Source: CALMNV01 sp035688975 | GTDB taxonomy: Bacteria > Actinomycetota > Actinomycetes > Actinomycetales > Dermatophilaceae | Length of the DNA stretch: 64,000 nucleotides | Direction: 5' to 3' | Assembly (NCBI RefSeq): GCF_035688975.1 | Contig: NZ_DASSMH010000059.1 | Span: 1-64,000 of the forward strand | Part shown: piece after piece, positions 28,113 to 37,663 of the stretch | How positions within the stretch are numbered: the stretch's first letter is position 1 | Layout: every line of letters starts with the position of its first letter | Notes under the pieces: generated by a model | The model's database searches: none | What the model was told of the DNA's origin: nothing | The model's input: only the letters and a program-made list of their open reading frames with translations | Made by a program: the position numbers and the translations under genes

Positions 28113-28121
28113 GGCGGCGCC

Positions 28122-30998
28122 TCAGGCGGCTCCGTCGTCACCCGTCACCCGGTCGACGCCCGCGGTGGCGAAGGCCTCGGTGGTGGCCTCGGCGCCCTCC
28201 GCCGCCGCCGACTCGGTGAGGTCCGCCGGGTCGAGGTCCGGGTCGCTGATGGCCGTGCCGGCCCGCGAGCCGGCCTGCGCGCTCTTGGTGCGGTCCTCGA
28301 GCTCGGCCGCCACGAGGGCGTGGTTGTCGACGCAGAGGACGACCAGGTCGCCGGGGTTCGCCCGCGCGAGGACGCTGCGCGTGGCCTCGAGCTCGTCGAG
28401 GACGACATCGACCTGACGGCAGCGGGCACCCTGCCCCATCCGGGACCGGGCGCCCTGTGCCACGAGCTCCGCGGTCTCTCCGCGTCGACGGCCCCGCAGG
28501 CGCATGTCCTCGCGCACGACGATGACGTCGAAGTGCTCCGCCGCGACCGCGCCGAGCTCACGCATGTCGTCGTCGCGCCGGTCGCCCGCGGCACCGATCA
28601 TCCCGATCCGCGACGCGCGGCCCAGCTCCGCCGTGCCCGCCTTCTGGTCGGCATACCGGTCGACGAAGCTGCCCAGCTCCCGCATCCCGGCGGCGTTGTG
28701 GCAGTAGTCGAGGAAGACGTCGGCGTTGTCCACCCGGACGAGGTTGAGCCGGCCGGGCGACAGGTAGTAGGTCGTCGCGAAGGTGCGCAGGCCTTGGCGG
28801 ATGTCGTGGAGCGGGGCGCCCGCGGCGAACGCCGCGCCGGTGGCGGCCATCGCGTTGGCCACGTTGAACCGGGCGGCCCCGCCGAAGGTCGAGGGCAGCA
28901 GGTGGGTCCAGGCCAGCTGGATGCTGCGGCGCCCGTGGTTGATGACGATCATGTCGCCCTTGTCGCTCGGGTCGAGCACCACCGCTCGCCCGCCTCGACG
29001 GCAGTAGTCGTCGACGAACTCGCGCACCTCGCTGCCGGGCGGCGACATCGAGAACCACACCACCCCGCCGGAGCATCGGCGGCGCATGGTGCGCACGTTG
29101 ACGTCGTCGGCGTTGAGCACCGCGAAGCCGTCCCGGGGCACGGCCTCGACGATGACCGCCTTGACGTCGGCGAGCTGCCGCAGGGTGTCGATGCCCTGCA
29201 TGCCGAGGTGGTCCGGGGCCACGTTGGTCACGACGGCGATGTCGTTGCGGTCGTAGCCGAGGCCCTCGCGCAGTATGCCGCCCCGGGCGACCTCCATGAC
29301 GGCGAAGTCGACGCGGGGGTTCTGCAGCACCATGCGCGCCGACCGGGGACCCGACGCGTCGGCCTTGATGACGAGACGCTCGTCGATGACGACGCCGTCG
29401 GTCGAGGTCATCCCGACCTTGCGCCCGAGGCCCTTGAAGATGTGGGCGATCATCCGGGCCGTGGTCGTCTTGCCGTTCGTGCCGGTGACCGCGACGATCG
29501 GCACGCGCGAGGTGGCACCCGGCGGGAAGAGCAGGTCCACGACGGGCTTGGCGATGAACTGCGGCTCCCCGACCGTCGGGTGGGTGTGCATGCGGAACCC
29601 TGGGGCGGCGTTCACCTCGCAGATCGCACCGCCGGTCTCCCGGACCGGGAAGGTGATGTCCGGGCAGATGAAGTCGATCCCGGCCACGTCGAGCCCGACG
29701 AGGCGGGCCGCCTCCTCCGCGATCTCGACGTTGTCGGGATGCGCGTCGAACGTGCGGTCGATGGAGATGCCCCCCGTCGACATGTTGCCGGTGAGCGCCA
29801 GCTTGACCATCTCGCCCTCGGCGGGGACCGAGTGGAGCGAGTGCCCCTGACCCGCGAGGACCTCCTCGGCCGTCTCGTCGACCGTGATCCTGGTGAGCAC
29901 CTTCTCGTGACCGACCCCGCGCCGGGGGTCCGCGTTGGTGAGCTCGACGAGCTCTGCCACCGTCGAGGTGCCGTCGCCGACGACGTGGGCGGGCACGCGC
30001 TCGGCGATGGCCTGCATGCGGCCGCCGACGATGAGGCACCGGTAGTCGCGGCCGGTGACGAAGGACTCGACGACCACGATGCCGCGGCGCGTCTCGGACC
30101 GGGCGGTCGAAAAGGCCTTCTCCACCTCGGCGTCGCTGCGCAGGTCGAGGCACACGCCGCGGCCGTGGTTGCCGTCGAGCGGCTTGAGCACCACCGGGAA
30201 GCCGATGCGGCGGGCCGCTGCCACGGCCGCCTCCGCGGTGCGCACCGACTCCTGCCTGGGGACCGGCAGGCCGGCGGAGGCGAGCAGCGTGGTGGTCAGG
30301 TCCTTGTCACACGCGATGTCGACGGCGAGGGCGCTCGTCTTCGACGTCATCGTGGCCCGGATGCGCTGAGCGTGCACGCCCTGGCCGAGCTGGACCAGCG
30401 AGGCGGAGTTGAGCCGGATGAAGGGGATGTCGCGGGAGGCCGCCTCCTCGAGGATCGCGGCCGTGGAAGGCCCGAAGGACGCCCGCTCGGCGGCGCGCAG
30501 GAAGGCGTTGAACTCTGCCTCGACGTCGAAGCCGTCGGCCGGCTCCACGAGATGGTTGACGAGGCTCACGGCGAGTCGGCCCGCCGCCACCCCCACCGTC
30601 TCGTCGGTGTAGCCGTAGATGACGTTGTAGCGTCCCGGCCGGCCCCTGACGCCACGTGTCTTGCCCCGGCGCTGGTCGTGGCCGGCCAGCGTCTGCAGCT
30701 GCAGGGCGACGTGCTCCGCGACGTGGCCGAGCCAGGTGCCCTCCCGGAGGCGCTCGACGAAACCCCCGCGTCGTCCGAGCGAGCACGTATGCCGGTCCAG
30801 GCCCGGCACGGCCTCGAGGAGCCGGTCGGTGAAGCCGGGCAGCGCGACGGTGGGATACATCTCCAGGCTGCCCAGGTCGACCACGAGGTGGATCGCCTGC
30901 TGGTAGGACCACACGTTGGGGCCGCGGTAGATCCGGGTCGACACGATGCGCAGGTCCGGACGTGCGGGACCGGTGGGAGTCGGCACCTCGACGGCCAT
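28122..30998 (-). CDS. cphA: Cyanophycin synthetase CphA
   Basis: 958 residues. CphA polymerises Asp and Arg into multi-L-arginyl-poly-L-aspartate, using ATP. Order: N-domain (YRGPNVWSYQQAIHLVVDLG), ATP-grasp domain about residues 210-480 (VLKPLDGNHGRGVCLDL; ICEVNAAPGFRMH), then a Mur ligase domain with P-loop VTGTNGKTTTARM near residue 503 and NVAPDHLGMQGI. A long acidic tail of about 50 residues follows. AGGAG is present 6 nt before ATG 30998. cphB is 92 bp upstream in the same direction, and the 766-residue CphA-like gene faces it with 9 bp between stops. Confidence 0.95.
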   Translation of the reverse strand: MAVEVPTPTGPARPDLRIVSTRIYRGPNVWSYQQAIHLVVDLGSLEMYPTVALPGFTDRLLEAVPGLDRHTCSLGRRGGFVERLREGTWLGHVAEHVALQLQTLAGHDQRRGKTRGVRGRPGRYNVIYGYTDETVGVAAGRLAVSLVNHLVEPADGFDVEAEFNAFLRAAERASFGPSTAAILEEAASRDIPFIRLNSASLVQLGQGVHAQRIRATMTSKTSALAVDIACDKDLTTTLLASAGLPVPRQESVRTAEAAVAAARRIGFPVVLKPLDGNHGRGVCLDLRSDAEVEKAFSTARSETRRGIVVVESFVTGRDYRCLIVGGRMQAIAERVPAHVVGDGTSTVAELVELTNADPRRGVGHEKVLTRITVDETAEEVLAGQGHSLHSVPAEGEMVKLALTGNMSTGGISIDRTFDAHPDNVEIAEEAARLVGLDVAGIDFICPDITFPVRETGGAICEVNAAPGFRMHTHPTVGEPQFIAKPVVDLLFPPGATSRVPIVAVTGTNGKTTTARMIAHIFKGLGRKVGMTSTDGVVIDERLVIKADASGPRSARMVLQNPRVDFAVMEVARGGILREGLGYDRNDIAVVTNVAPDHLGMQGIDTLRQLADVKAVIVEAVPRDGFAVLNADDVNVRTMRRRCSGGVVWFSMSPPGSEVREFVDDYCRRGGRAVVLDPSDKGDMIVINHGRRSIQLAWTHLLPSTFGGAARFNVANAMAATGAAFAAGAPLHDIRQGLRTFATTYYLSPGRLNLVRVDNADVFLDYCHNAAGMRELGSFVDRYADQKAGTAELGRASRIGMIGAAGDRRDDDMRELGAVAAEHFDVIVVREDMRLRGRRRGETAELVAQGARSRMGQGARCRQVDVVLDELEATRSVLARANPGDLVVLCVDNHALVAAELEDRTKSAQAGSRAGTAISDPDLDPADLTESAAAEGAEATTEAFATAGVDRVTGDDGAA

Positions 30999-31090
30999 GG
31001 CAGCTCCTCAGCTGGGGGTGAGAGCGGGCTCGTCGGGAGTGACGCGCCCGGTGGCGGAACGCCGGGGTCCGGGTTGCTGGAGCGGGGTCC

Positions 31091-32044
31091 TCAGGAGCCC
31101 GCCGGCGCGCCCGATCCCGCCGGCGCACCCGATCCCGCCGGTGCGCCCGAGCGCGCCGCGCGGACCTGCGCCGGCAGGACCGACACCTCGACGTCCGGGT
31201 GACGTTCGACGAAGTCGGTGAGCTCGACGTGCTCGAGGTCGAACGTACTGCCCGCGGGCAGGGTGTGCACCACCGCCCCGGAGACGAGCAGCGGGGCCCC
31301 GCGGCGCGCGTCCGGGGCGTCCGTGATCGCGTTGCGGGCGTTGACCAGGAACACCGCGCCGGTGCCGATGACGGAGAGGATCCGGCCGTCGCGGACCTCG
31401 GCGGCCGTGTTCTCGTCGACGCCCATGCCGAGCAGGTGGGGGGACGCGGCCACCATGGACATGAGCCGGCCGTATCGGCCCCGCTGGTCGAAGTGCTGGT
31501 CGATGATGACGTCCGGCACGAGGTCGAGACCCGCGGAGATCTGGCTCGCCCGCTGTCGTGGGGTCAGCCCCTCCTCGCCGAGGGAGATCATGAAGCGGCT
31601 CATGACGGACGCCCCCGCCGACGTGCCGGCGACGACCGCGCCCCGGTCGTAGGCCCGGTGGACGGCGTCGCCGACGGGGGTCCCGACGATGTTCTGGGCC
31701 AGCTTGTTCTGGCTGCCGCCGGTGAGGAAGACGCCCGTCGCGTCGTCCAGCAGCCGGACCATGCCGGGGTCGACGGCGTCGCGTCGGGTCCGCGGGTGGA
31801 CGACGGAGACCTCGCCGCCACGCAACCGGGTGAAGGTGTCGCGGTAGGCCTCCGCCACCTCCTCCGGCACGGACGACGCGGTCGGGATGACGACGATGCG
31901 TGAGCGTCGGCCCCCCGCGAGCTTGACGAACCGCTTGAGCACCACCGAGCGGCCCATCCGGTCCTCGGCGCCTCCGATGATGAGCAGGGTGCGCGGGACC
32001 CGCCCATCTGCTCGCGCTCCGGACGGTATGCCGCTCGTCGCCAT
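31091..32044 (-). CDS. cphB: Cyanophycinase CphB (S51 peptidase family)
   Basis: 317 residues. The S51 serine protease releases beta-Asp-Arg dipeptides from cyanophycin. The nucleophile is in VAGTSAGASVMSR, around residue 141. Other family marks are LLIIGGAEDRMG, IVVIPTASS and VFLTGGSQNKL. The C-terminus is a repeat SGAPAG-SGAPAG-SGAPAGS. TAGGCT (32051-32056, minus strand) stands 6 nt before ATG, and it overlaps the stop codon of serB, so cphB has its own leaderless promoter. Upstream of cphA, together a make-and-break pair. Confidence 0.94.
   Translation of the reverse strand: MATSGIPSGARADGRVPRTLLIIGGAEDRMGRSVVLKRFVKLAGGRRSRIVVIPTASSVPEEVAEAYRDTFTRLRGGEVSVVHPRTRRDAVDPGMVRLLDDATGVFLTGGSQNKLAQNIVGTPVGDAVHRAYDRGAVVAGTSAGASVMSRFMISLGEEGLTPRQRASQISAGLDLVPDVIIDQHFDQRGRYGRLMSMVAASPHLLGMGVDENTAAEVRDGRILSVIGTGAVFLVNARNAITDAPDARRGAPLLVSGAVVHTLPAGSTFDLEHVELTDFVERHPDVEVSVLPAQVRAARSGAPAGSGAPAGSGAPAGS
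31095..31148. repeat. 18-bp tandem repeat encoding the cphB C-terminal tail
   Basis: Three nearly identical 18-bp units (31095-31112, 31113-31130, 31131-31148) encode SGAPAG repeats at the C-terminus of cyanophycinase. The last units differ at single third positions. This tail lies beyond the S51 fold and may vary between strains. Confidence 0.8.
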
Positions 32045-32053
32045 TGCGTCAGC

Positions 32054-33325
32054 CTAGTGAGGGGCGGGGGGGACCGCTGGCACGGCCGTCGGCGTGCCGT
32101 CCGCGGCATCCGCCTCCTCGATCTCCTCGCGCGTGAGGCCGAGCAGGTAGAGCACCGAGTCGAGGTAGGGCACGTTCACCGACGTGTGGGCCTGCTCGCG
32201 CACGACCGGCTTGGCGTTGAAGGCGACGCCGAGGCCGGCGGCGGCCAGCATGTCGAGGTCGTTGGCCCCGTCGCCGATGGCGACGGTCCGGCTGAGGGGC
32301 AGCCCCTCGGAGGCGGCGAAGTCGCGAAGGGCGCGCGCCTTGCCGGCCCGGTCGACGACCTCGCCGAGGACGCGGCCCGTGAGGCGACCGTCGCGGATCT
32401 CCAGGCGGTTCGCACGGGCGTGGTCGATGCCGAGCTCCGCAGCGAGGCCGCCGACGATCTCGACAAAACCACCGGAGACGAGACCGACGGTGAAGCCGAG
32501 CCGCTTCAGGGTACGCACCAACGTGCGGGCCCCCGGCGTCAGGACGATGTCGCGACGCACCTCCTGCAGCACCGAGGCCGGCAGGCCGGCCAGCGTCGCC
32601 ACCCGGGCCCGGAGCGACTGCTCGAAGTCGAGCTCACCGGCCATCGCCCGGGCCGTCACCGCGGCGACCTCCTCCTCCCGCCCGCAGTGCGCGGCCAGCA
32701 TCTCGATGACCTCCTGCCGGATGAGGGTCGAGTCGACGTCGAGGACGACGAGACGGCGTCCGCGACGAGCAAGGCCACCGGGAGCGACGGCGACGTCGAT
32801 GCCGTTCGCCGCGGCGACGAGGCTGAGCTCGGTGCGCAGCCCTGCAACGTCGGCACCGGACACGTCGAACTCGACCGTCGTCACCGGATACCGCGACAGC
32901 CGGCGGATGCGGTCGATGTTGGCGCCGTGCTCGGCGATCCGCCCGGTCACCGCCGACACGGCGTCCGCGCCGAGGGGGCGGCCGAGGACGACGACCGCGG
33001 CGCGCCCGTGGCGCGGTCGCGGACCATCTGCCGGGCCGGCGCCGAAGGACACGGCGAGCCCCAGCCGCTCGGCGACCGAGCGCGCGGCCGCGCGCACCGC
33101 GTCCGCCGCGTCGCCCGGTGCCAGCACGAGGGCGAGGGTGAGGTGGCCGTGGACGACGACCTGCTGGATGTCGATCACCTCGGCACCCGCGCCGACCTCG
33201 GTGACCGCGGCGAGGAGCGTGCCGGTGACGCCCGGCCGGTCCGCACCGGTGACCGTGATGCTCAGCGTCTCCTTCGTCTCCGTCGTCTCCGTCGTCTCCG
33301 TCGCCTGCGTCGTCGCGTCGTCCAC
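32054..33325 (-). CDS. serB: Phosphoserine phosphatase SerB
   Basis: 423 residues from GTG 33325. It makes serine by dephosphorylating phosphoserine. The N-terminal half has ACT-like regulatory regions (LSITVTGADRPGVTGTLL). The HAD domain has nucleophile motif VVLDVDSTLIRQEV, motif SGGF, and GDGANDLDMLAAAGLG at the end. Low complexity TETTETTETKETL near the N-terminus comes from a 9-bp repeat. TAGCCT (33333-33338, minus strand) is 7 nt upstream, so the start is likely leaderless. Actinobacterial SerB is normally about this size. Confidence 0.93.
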   Translation of the reverse strand: MDDATTQATETTETTETKETLSITVTGADRPGVTGTLLAAVTEVGAGAEVIDIQQVVVHGHLTLALVLAPGDAADAVRAAARSVAERLGLAVSFGAGPADGPRPRHGRAAVVVLGRPLGADAVSAVTGRIAEHGANIDRIRRLSRYPVTTVEFDVSGADVAGLRTELSLVAAANGIDVAVAPGGLARRGRRLVVLDVDSTLIRQEVIEMLAAHCGREEEVAAVTARAMAGELDFEQSLRARVATLAGLPASVLQEVRRDIVLTPGARTLVRTLKRLGFTVGLVSGGFVEIVGGLAAELGIDHARANRLEIRDGRLTGRVLGEVVDRAGKARALRDFAASEGLPLSRTVAIGDGANDLDMLAAAGLGVAFNAKPVVREQAHTSVNVPYLDSVLYLLGLTREEIEEADAADGTPTAVPAVPPAPH

Positions 33326-33391
33326 GACGATCAGGCTAGTGAGCGGGCCGAGCAGCCAGGGCGGCGCATCCGGCATACGGCATACGGCGCC

Positions 33392-34264
33392 TCAGGCGCG
33401 GTTGACCTCGTCCCGCCAGGCGAGCAGGTCCCTGACCCGGCCGAGGTCGGGGTCGACGGCCGCGACGCTCGCGGTGAAGAGCCGGGTCCCGATGTCGTGC
33501 AGCTGCTGCGCGTTGCCGGCGTAGTCGCCCGACTGGTCGGGATTGCGGCCCGGGACGAAGGCCACTCCGGCGGACCGCTCGATCTCGAGCGGGTCCCTGC
33601 CCCTGCGCGCGCACCAGGCGTCGAGGACGCGGTGCTTGTGCGCGATCGCCTCCGGCCCGCCGAAGCCGTGCCAGATCGCCGCGTGCTCGGCGACGATGCG
33701 CAGCGTCTTGCGCTCGCCGCCGCCGCCGATGAGGATCGGGATCTGCCGCGTCGGCGGCGGGTTGAGGCGCGACCAACGCTCGCGGATCACCGGCAGGTCG
33801 CGGGCGAGCGCGTCGAGCCGGGCCCCGGCGGTCCCGAAGTCGTAGCCGTACTCGTCGTAGTCGTGCTCGAACCACCCGGAGCCGATCCCGAGGATCAGCC
33901 GGCCGTCGCTGATGTGGTCCACGGTGCGCGCCATGTCGGCCAGCAGGTGGGGGTTGCGGTAGGAGTTGCACGTCACGAGCGCGCCGATCTCGACGCGCTC
34001 CGTGGCCTCCGCCCAGGCCCCGAGCATCGTCCAGCACTCGAAGTGCCGCCCGCCGCGGTCACCGCTCAGGGGGAAGAAATGGTCCCACGTGAAGACGATG
34101 TCGACGCCGAGCTCCTCGAGCGCGGCGCACGTGCGCCGGATGTCCCCGTATGCCGCGTGCTGGGGTGGGACCTGGACGCCCACGCGGGCTGGTCTGGGGT
34201 CGGCGGCGCTCGCGGGCGGCCCCGGCTCCTCCGGCAGGTCGTCCGGCCGAGGAGCGCCGGTCAC
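33392..34264 (-). CDS. LLM class F420-dependent oxidoreductase
   Basis: 290 residues from GTG 34264. A luciferase-like TIM barrel (VGVQVPPQHAAYGDIRRTC; VFTWDHFFPL; ILGIGSGWFEHDYDEYGYDFG; IPILIGGGGERKTLRIV). F420 use is inferred from family resemblance; the substrate is unknown. The start overlaps the glgC stop by 4 bp (GTGA), which makes it the second gene of a glgC transcript. Odd partner for glycogen synthesis. Confidence 0.85.
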   Translation of the reverse strand: MTGAPRPDDLPEEPGPPASAADPRPARVGVQVPPQHAAYGDIRRTCAALEELGVDIVFTWDHFFPLSGDRGGRHFECWTMLGAWAEATERVEIGALVTCNSYRNPHLLADMARTVDHISDGRLILGIGSGWFEHDYDEYGYDFGTAGARLDALARDLPVIRERWSRLNPPPTRQIPILIGGGGERKTLRIVAEHAAIWHGFGGPEAIAHKHRVLDAWCARRGRDPLEIERSAGVAFVPGRNPDQSGDYAGNAQQLHDIGTRLFTASVAAVDPDLGRVRDLLAWRDEVNRA

Positions 34265-35520
34265 TCCGTCACCGTCTGGCCCTTGCCGACGACGACGATG
34301 CCCGAGTCCGTCACGTGGAAGCCCCGGGCGCGGTCGTGGTCGTGGTCGTAGCCGACCTGGGCGTTGGGCGGGACGGTCACGTTCTTGTCGAGGATGGCCC
34401 GGCGGACCTTGGCCTGCCGGCCCACCTCCACCCCGTCGAGGAGCACCGACGCCTCGATGTGGGCGTAGCTGTGCACCTTGACGAGCGGGGAGAGCACCGA
34501 TCCGTAGACGTGCCCGCCCGAGACCACGACGCCGGGGGAGACGGCCGAGTTGAGCGCCTCGCCGATCCGGTCCCCGCTGCCGTGGACGAACTTCGCCGGC
34601 GGAAGCGGCTGGTACTGGGTGTACATCGGCCACTCGTAGTTGTAGAGGTTGAACACCGGGTGGATGGAGACCAGGTCCATGTGCGCCTCGTAGTACGACT
34701 CGATGGTCCCCACGTCACGCCAGTAGCCGCGGTCGCGGTCGGTGGAGCCCGGCACCGGGTTGTTCTTGAAGTCGTAGACCCCGGCGTCCCCCCGGCTGAC
34801 GAAGTCGGGCACGATGTCCCCGCCCATGTCGTGCTTGCTGCCCTCGCGGTCGTGGTCGCGGGTCACGGCCTCCTCGAGGGCGCTCGCGGTGAAGACGTAG
34901 TTGCCCATCGAGGCGAGGATCTCGTGCGGGGCGTCGGGGAGGCCGCGCGCGTCGGTGGGCTTCTCGAGGAAGGCCGAGATGCGGGTCGGGTCCTGCTCGT
35001 CGACCTCGATCACCCCGAACTGGTCGGCCATGGAGATCGGCTGCCGGATGGCGGCGACGGTGACCCCCACTCCGGACTTGATGTGCTGCTCCACCATGTG
35101 GCTGAAGTCCATGCGGTAGACGTGGTCGGCGCCCACGACGACGACGATCTCGGGCCGCTCGTCGTGCACGAGGTTGAGGCTCTGGTAGATCGCGTCCGCG
35201 CTGCCGAGATACCAGTTCTTGTCGACGCGCTGCTGCGCCGGCACGGTGGTGACGTAGTTGCCGAGGAGCGTCGACATGCGCCACGTCTTCGTCACGTGGG
35301 CGTCGAGGCTGTGCGACTTGTACTGCGTGAGCACGACCACCTTGAGGTAGCCCGAGTTGACGACGTTGCTCAGGGCGAAGTCGATGAGGCGGTAGATGCC
35401 GCCGAACGGGACGGCCGGCTTCGCACGGTCCGCGGTGAGCGGCATGAGGCGCTTGCCCTCCCCTCCGGCGAGCACGATGGCAAGGACCTGGGAACCGGAG
35501 GAGGGGCTACGTCGCGCCAT
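34261..35520 (-). CDS. glgC: Glucose-1-phosphate adenylyltransferase GlgC
   Basis: 419 residues. GlgC makes ADP-glucose for glycogen or maltose-1-phosphate synthesis. Motifs: LAGGEGKRLMPLT (nucleotide binding), KPAVPFGGIYRLIDFALSN, VVVGADHVYRMD, FLEKPTD, GYWRDVGTIESY; a left-handed beta helix follows. ATG 35520 is chosen because TAGGGT (35527-35532, minus strand) is 6 nt upstream. Divergent from glgA, sharing an 88-bp promoter region. Confidence 0.95.
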   Translation of the reverse strand: MARRSPSSGSQVLAIVLAGGEGKRLMPLTADRAKPAVPFGGIYRLIDFALSNVVNSGYLKVVVLTQYKSHSLDAHVTKTWRMSTLLGNYVTTVPAQQRVDKNWYLGSADAIYQSLNLVHDERPEIVVVVGADHVYRMDFSHMVEQHIKSGVGVTVAAIRQPISMADQFGVIEVDEQDPTRISAFLEKPTDARGLPDAPHEILASMGNYVFTASALEEAVTRDHDREGSKHDMGGDIVPDFVSRGDAGVYDFKNNPVPGSTDRDRGYWRDVGTIESYYEAHMDLVSIHPVFNLYNYEWPMYTQYQPLPPAKFVHGSGDRIGEALNSAVSPGVVVSGGHVYGSVLSPLVKVHSYAHIEASVLLDGVEVGRQAKVRRAILDKNVTVPPNAQVGYDHDHDRARGFHVTDSGIVVVGKGQTVTE

Positions 35521-35526
35521 GGCCAC

Positions 35527-35601
35527 ACCCTAGGGGCACAGAGGCGCGCGAGGGGGACGGAGGCAGCATCCCCTGCCTCCACCCGTCCGCACGGCTACGC
35601 T
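35527..35601. promoter_or_regulatory. Divergent glgC/glgA promoter region
   Basis: The 88 bp between start codons contain -10 boxes for both genes: TAGGGT on the minus strand (35527-35532), 6 nt before glgC, and TACGCT on the plus strand (35596-35601), 7 nt before glgA. Both predict leaderless mRNAs. The middle contains the inverted GGAGGCAG/CTGCCTCC (35558-35578), a candidate regulator site or hairpin. Confidence 0.6.
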
Positions 35602-35608
35602 CGGTCGC

Positions 35609-36811
35609 GTGCGCGTAGACATCCTCAGCAAGGAGTACCCCCCGGCCATCTACGGCGGCGCCGGCGTCCACGTGGCCGAGCTGGTCCGCGCGCTGCGGGC
35701 CCGCGGTGACCTCGACGTGCGGGTGAGGTGCTTCGGCGAGCCGCGGGACGAGGCCGGCACGACGGCATACGCGGACCTCGCCGAGCTCGCCGACCACAAC
35801 GCCGCGATCAAGACCCTCGGGGTCGATCTCGCCCTGGCCGGCGACTGCGTCGGCGCCGACCTCGTCCACTCGCACACGTGGTACGCCAACTTCGGTGGGC
35901 ACCTGGCCTCGCTCCTCGGCGGTATGCCGCACGTCGTGACCGCCCACTCGCTGGAGCCCATGCGGCCGTGGAAGGCCGAGCAGCTGGGCGGCGGCTACCG
36001 GGTCTCGAGCTACGTGGAGCGCACGGCCTACGAGGCGGCGGCCGCCGTCGTCGCCGTCAGCGCGGGCATGCGGGACGACATCCTGCGCAGCTACCCCTCG
36101 CTCGACCCGGCCGCGGTCCACGTCGTCCACAACGGCATCGACGCCGACCTGTGGCAGCCGGACCGGTCCGACGACGCGCGGGCCGTCGTCCAGCGCCACG
36201 GCGTCGACCCGGAGCGTCCCTCGGTCGTCTTCGTCGGCCGGATCACCCGGCAGAAGGGGCTGCCCTACCTGCTCCGTGCCTGCGAGCAGCTGCCACCCGC
36301 CGTGCAGATCGTGCTCTGCGCGGGCGCTCCGGACACACCGGAGATCCTCGCAGAGGTCGAGGGCCTCGTGGAGCGGCTGCGGTCCGGCCGGGAGGGCGTC
36401 GTCTGGATCCCCGACATGCTGCCGCGAGCCGAGGTCGTGGCGCTGCTCAGCCACGGCACGGTCTTCGCCTGCCCGTCGGTCTACGAGCCGCTCGGCATCG
36501 TCAACCTCGAGGCGATGGCCTGCGGCCTGCCGGTCGTCGCGACGGCGACGGGGGGCATCCCGGAGGTCGTCGTCGACGGCGAGACCGGGTGGCTCGTGCC
36601 CATCCAGCAGCTGACGGACGGCACGGGCACGCCGGTCGACCCGGACCGCTTCGTCGCCGACCTCGCCGCCGCGCTCACCGACGCGGTGTCCGACGTCGAC
36701 CGGGCCGGCCGGATGGGGGCGGCAGGGCGCCAGCGCGCCGTCGACTCCTTCTCGTGGGCCTCGATCGGCGAACGCACCCTCGCCGTCTACCGCTCCGTGC
36801 TCGACCGCTGA
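35609..36811 (+). CDS. glgA: GT4 ADP-glucose glucosyltransferase, glycogen synthase GlgA/GlgM type
   Basis: 400 residues from GTG 35609. It is the shorter actinobacterial type, not the GT5 enzyme. Motifs are SKEYPPAIYGGAGVHVAEL (acceptor glycine-rich loop), VHSHTWYANFGGHLA, VFVGRITRQKGLPYLL and the E-X7-E donor site SVYEPLGIVNLEAMACGLPVV. Mycobacterial homologues include GlgM, which makes maltose-1-phosphate from ADP-glucose, so the product could be glycogen chains or maltose-1-phosphate. Leaderless start. Confidence 0.92.
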   Translation: MRVDILSKEYPPAIYGGAGVHVAELVRALRARGDLDVRVRCFGEPRDEAGTTAYADLAELADHNAAIKTLGVDLALAGDCVGADLVHSHTWYANFGGHLASLLGGMPHVVTAHSLEPMRPWKAEQLGGGYRVSSYVERTAYEAAAAVVAVSAGMRDDILRSYPSLDPAAVHVVHNGIDADLWQPDRSDDARAVVQRHGVDPERPSVVFVGRITRQKGLPYLLRACEQLPPAVQIVLCAGAPDTPEILAEVEGLVERLRSGREGVVWIPDMLPRAEVVALLSHGTVFACPSVYEPLGIVNLEAMACGLPVVATATGGIPEVVVDGETGWLVPIQQLTDGTGTPVDPDRFVADLAAALTDAVSDVDRAGRMGAAGRQRAVDSFSWASIGERTLAVYRSVLDR

Positions 36812-36841
36812 GCGGCCGGCTGAGTCCGCTGGACCGCCACC

Positions 36842-37606
36842 TCAGGCCGGGCGCCAGCCGGCGATGGCCATCACCGCGACGTTGGCGGCCTCCCCGAGCG
36901 CGGTGTCGGCGTCCCCACGCACAGACCGGAGCAGCGCCTCACGACGCGCGGTGGCGTCCGCGGCCACGGGTCCGCGGGGCAGCGCCGCACCGACGCGGGC
37001 CGTGTCGGCCAGCGCCGCGACCCGGGCGGCGAGCGTGAGCACGCGGACCGCCCGGTCCGGCGTCACGTCCGGCAGGCCCCACACCGCGCGCCGCACGGCG
37101 CCCTCCGCCGCCTCGCGGTGGTGCTCGTCCCAGGGCGCACCGCCGACCGCCTCGAGCTGCTCGGCATACCGTCGCACCGACTCAAGGAGCGTCCGCTCGG
37201 TGTGGCGCAGGTCGAGCATCTCGAGCCGGTGCCGCGGCGTCGGGTCGCAGTCGTATGCCGTCCAGTCGGCCCGCAGGCCGGTGTCGCCCGCCGTGCCGTA
37301 GTCCGAGAGGCTCGGGACGAGGAGGCCGCCGATCCCGGCCACGAAGACGCACTCGCCGGCGTCGACCGCGGCAGCCAGCGCCTCCGGCGAGGACCGGGGC
37401 ACCGAGGTCGGGTCGCCCGGCCGGGGCAGGGCCACGAAGAGCGCACCCTCGCCGAGCTCACGCCACAGCTCCAGCCGGTCGAGGTCACCGGCGACGTGGT
37501 CGACGTCCGGCAGCGCTCGGGCCACGACCCGGTCGGACGGCAGGTGGCCGTGCCAGGCGGCCGTCGCCCAGAGGGCGAGGCGCACGGAGGCGGGCAGCAC
37601 GGCCAT
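36842..37606 (-). CDS. Conserved actinobacterial protein of unknown function
   Basis: 254 residues, no signal peptide or membrane helix. It is alpha-rich, opens VLPASVRLALWATAAWHGHLP, and has a central IGGLLVPSLSDYGTAGDTGLRADW segment followed by HRLEMLDLRHTERTLLESVRRY. No catalytic motif recognised. TACGAT (37613-37618, minus strand) 6 nt before ATG 37606 gives a leaderless start and supports it as a real gene. Convergent with glgA. Confidence 0.65.
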   Translation of the reverse strand: MAVLPASVRLALWATAAWHGHLPSDRVVARALPDVDHVAGDLDRLELWRELGEGALFVALPRPGDPTSVPRSSPEALAAAVDAGECVFVAGIGGLLVPSLSDYGTAGDTGLRADWTAYDCDPTPRHRLEMLDLRHTERTLLESVRRYAEQLEAVGGAPWDEHHREAAEGAVRRAVWGLPDVTPDRAVRVLTLAARVAALADTARVGAALPRGPVAADATARREALLRSVRGDADTALGEAANVAVMAIAGWRPA

Positions 37607-37663
37607 CGCGTCATCGTAGGGGCCCCGTGCCCGGTCCGGACGCGCCGCGGAGGTCGACCCGCA

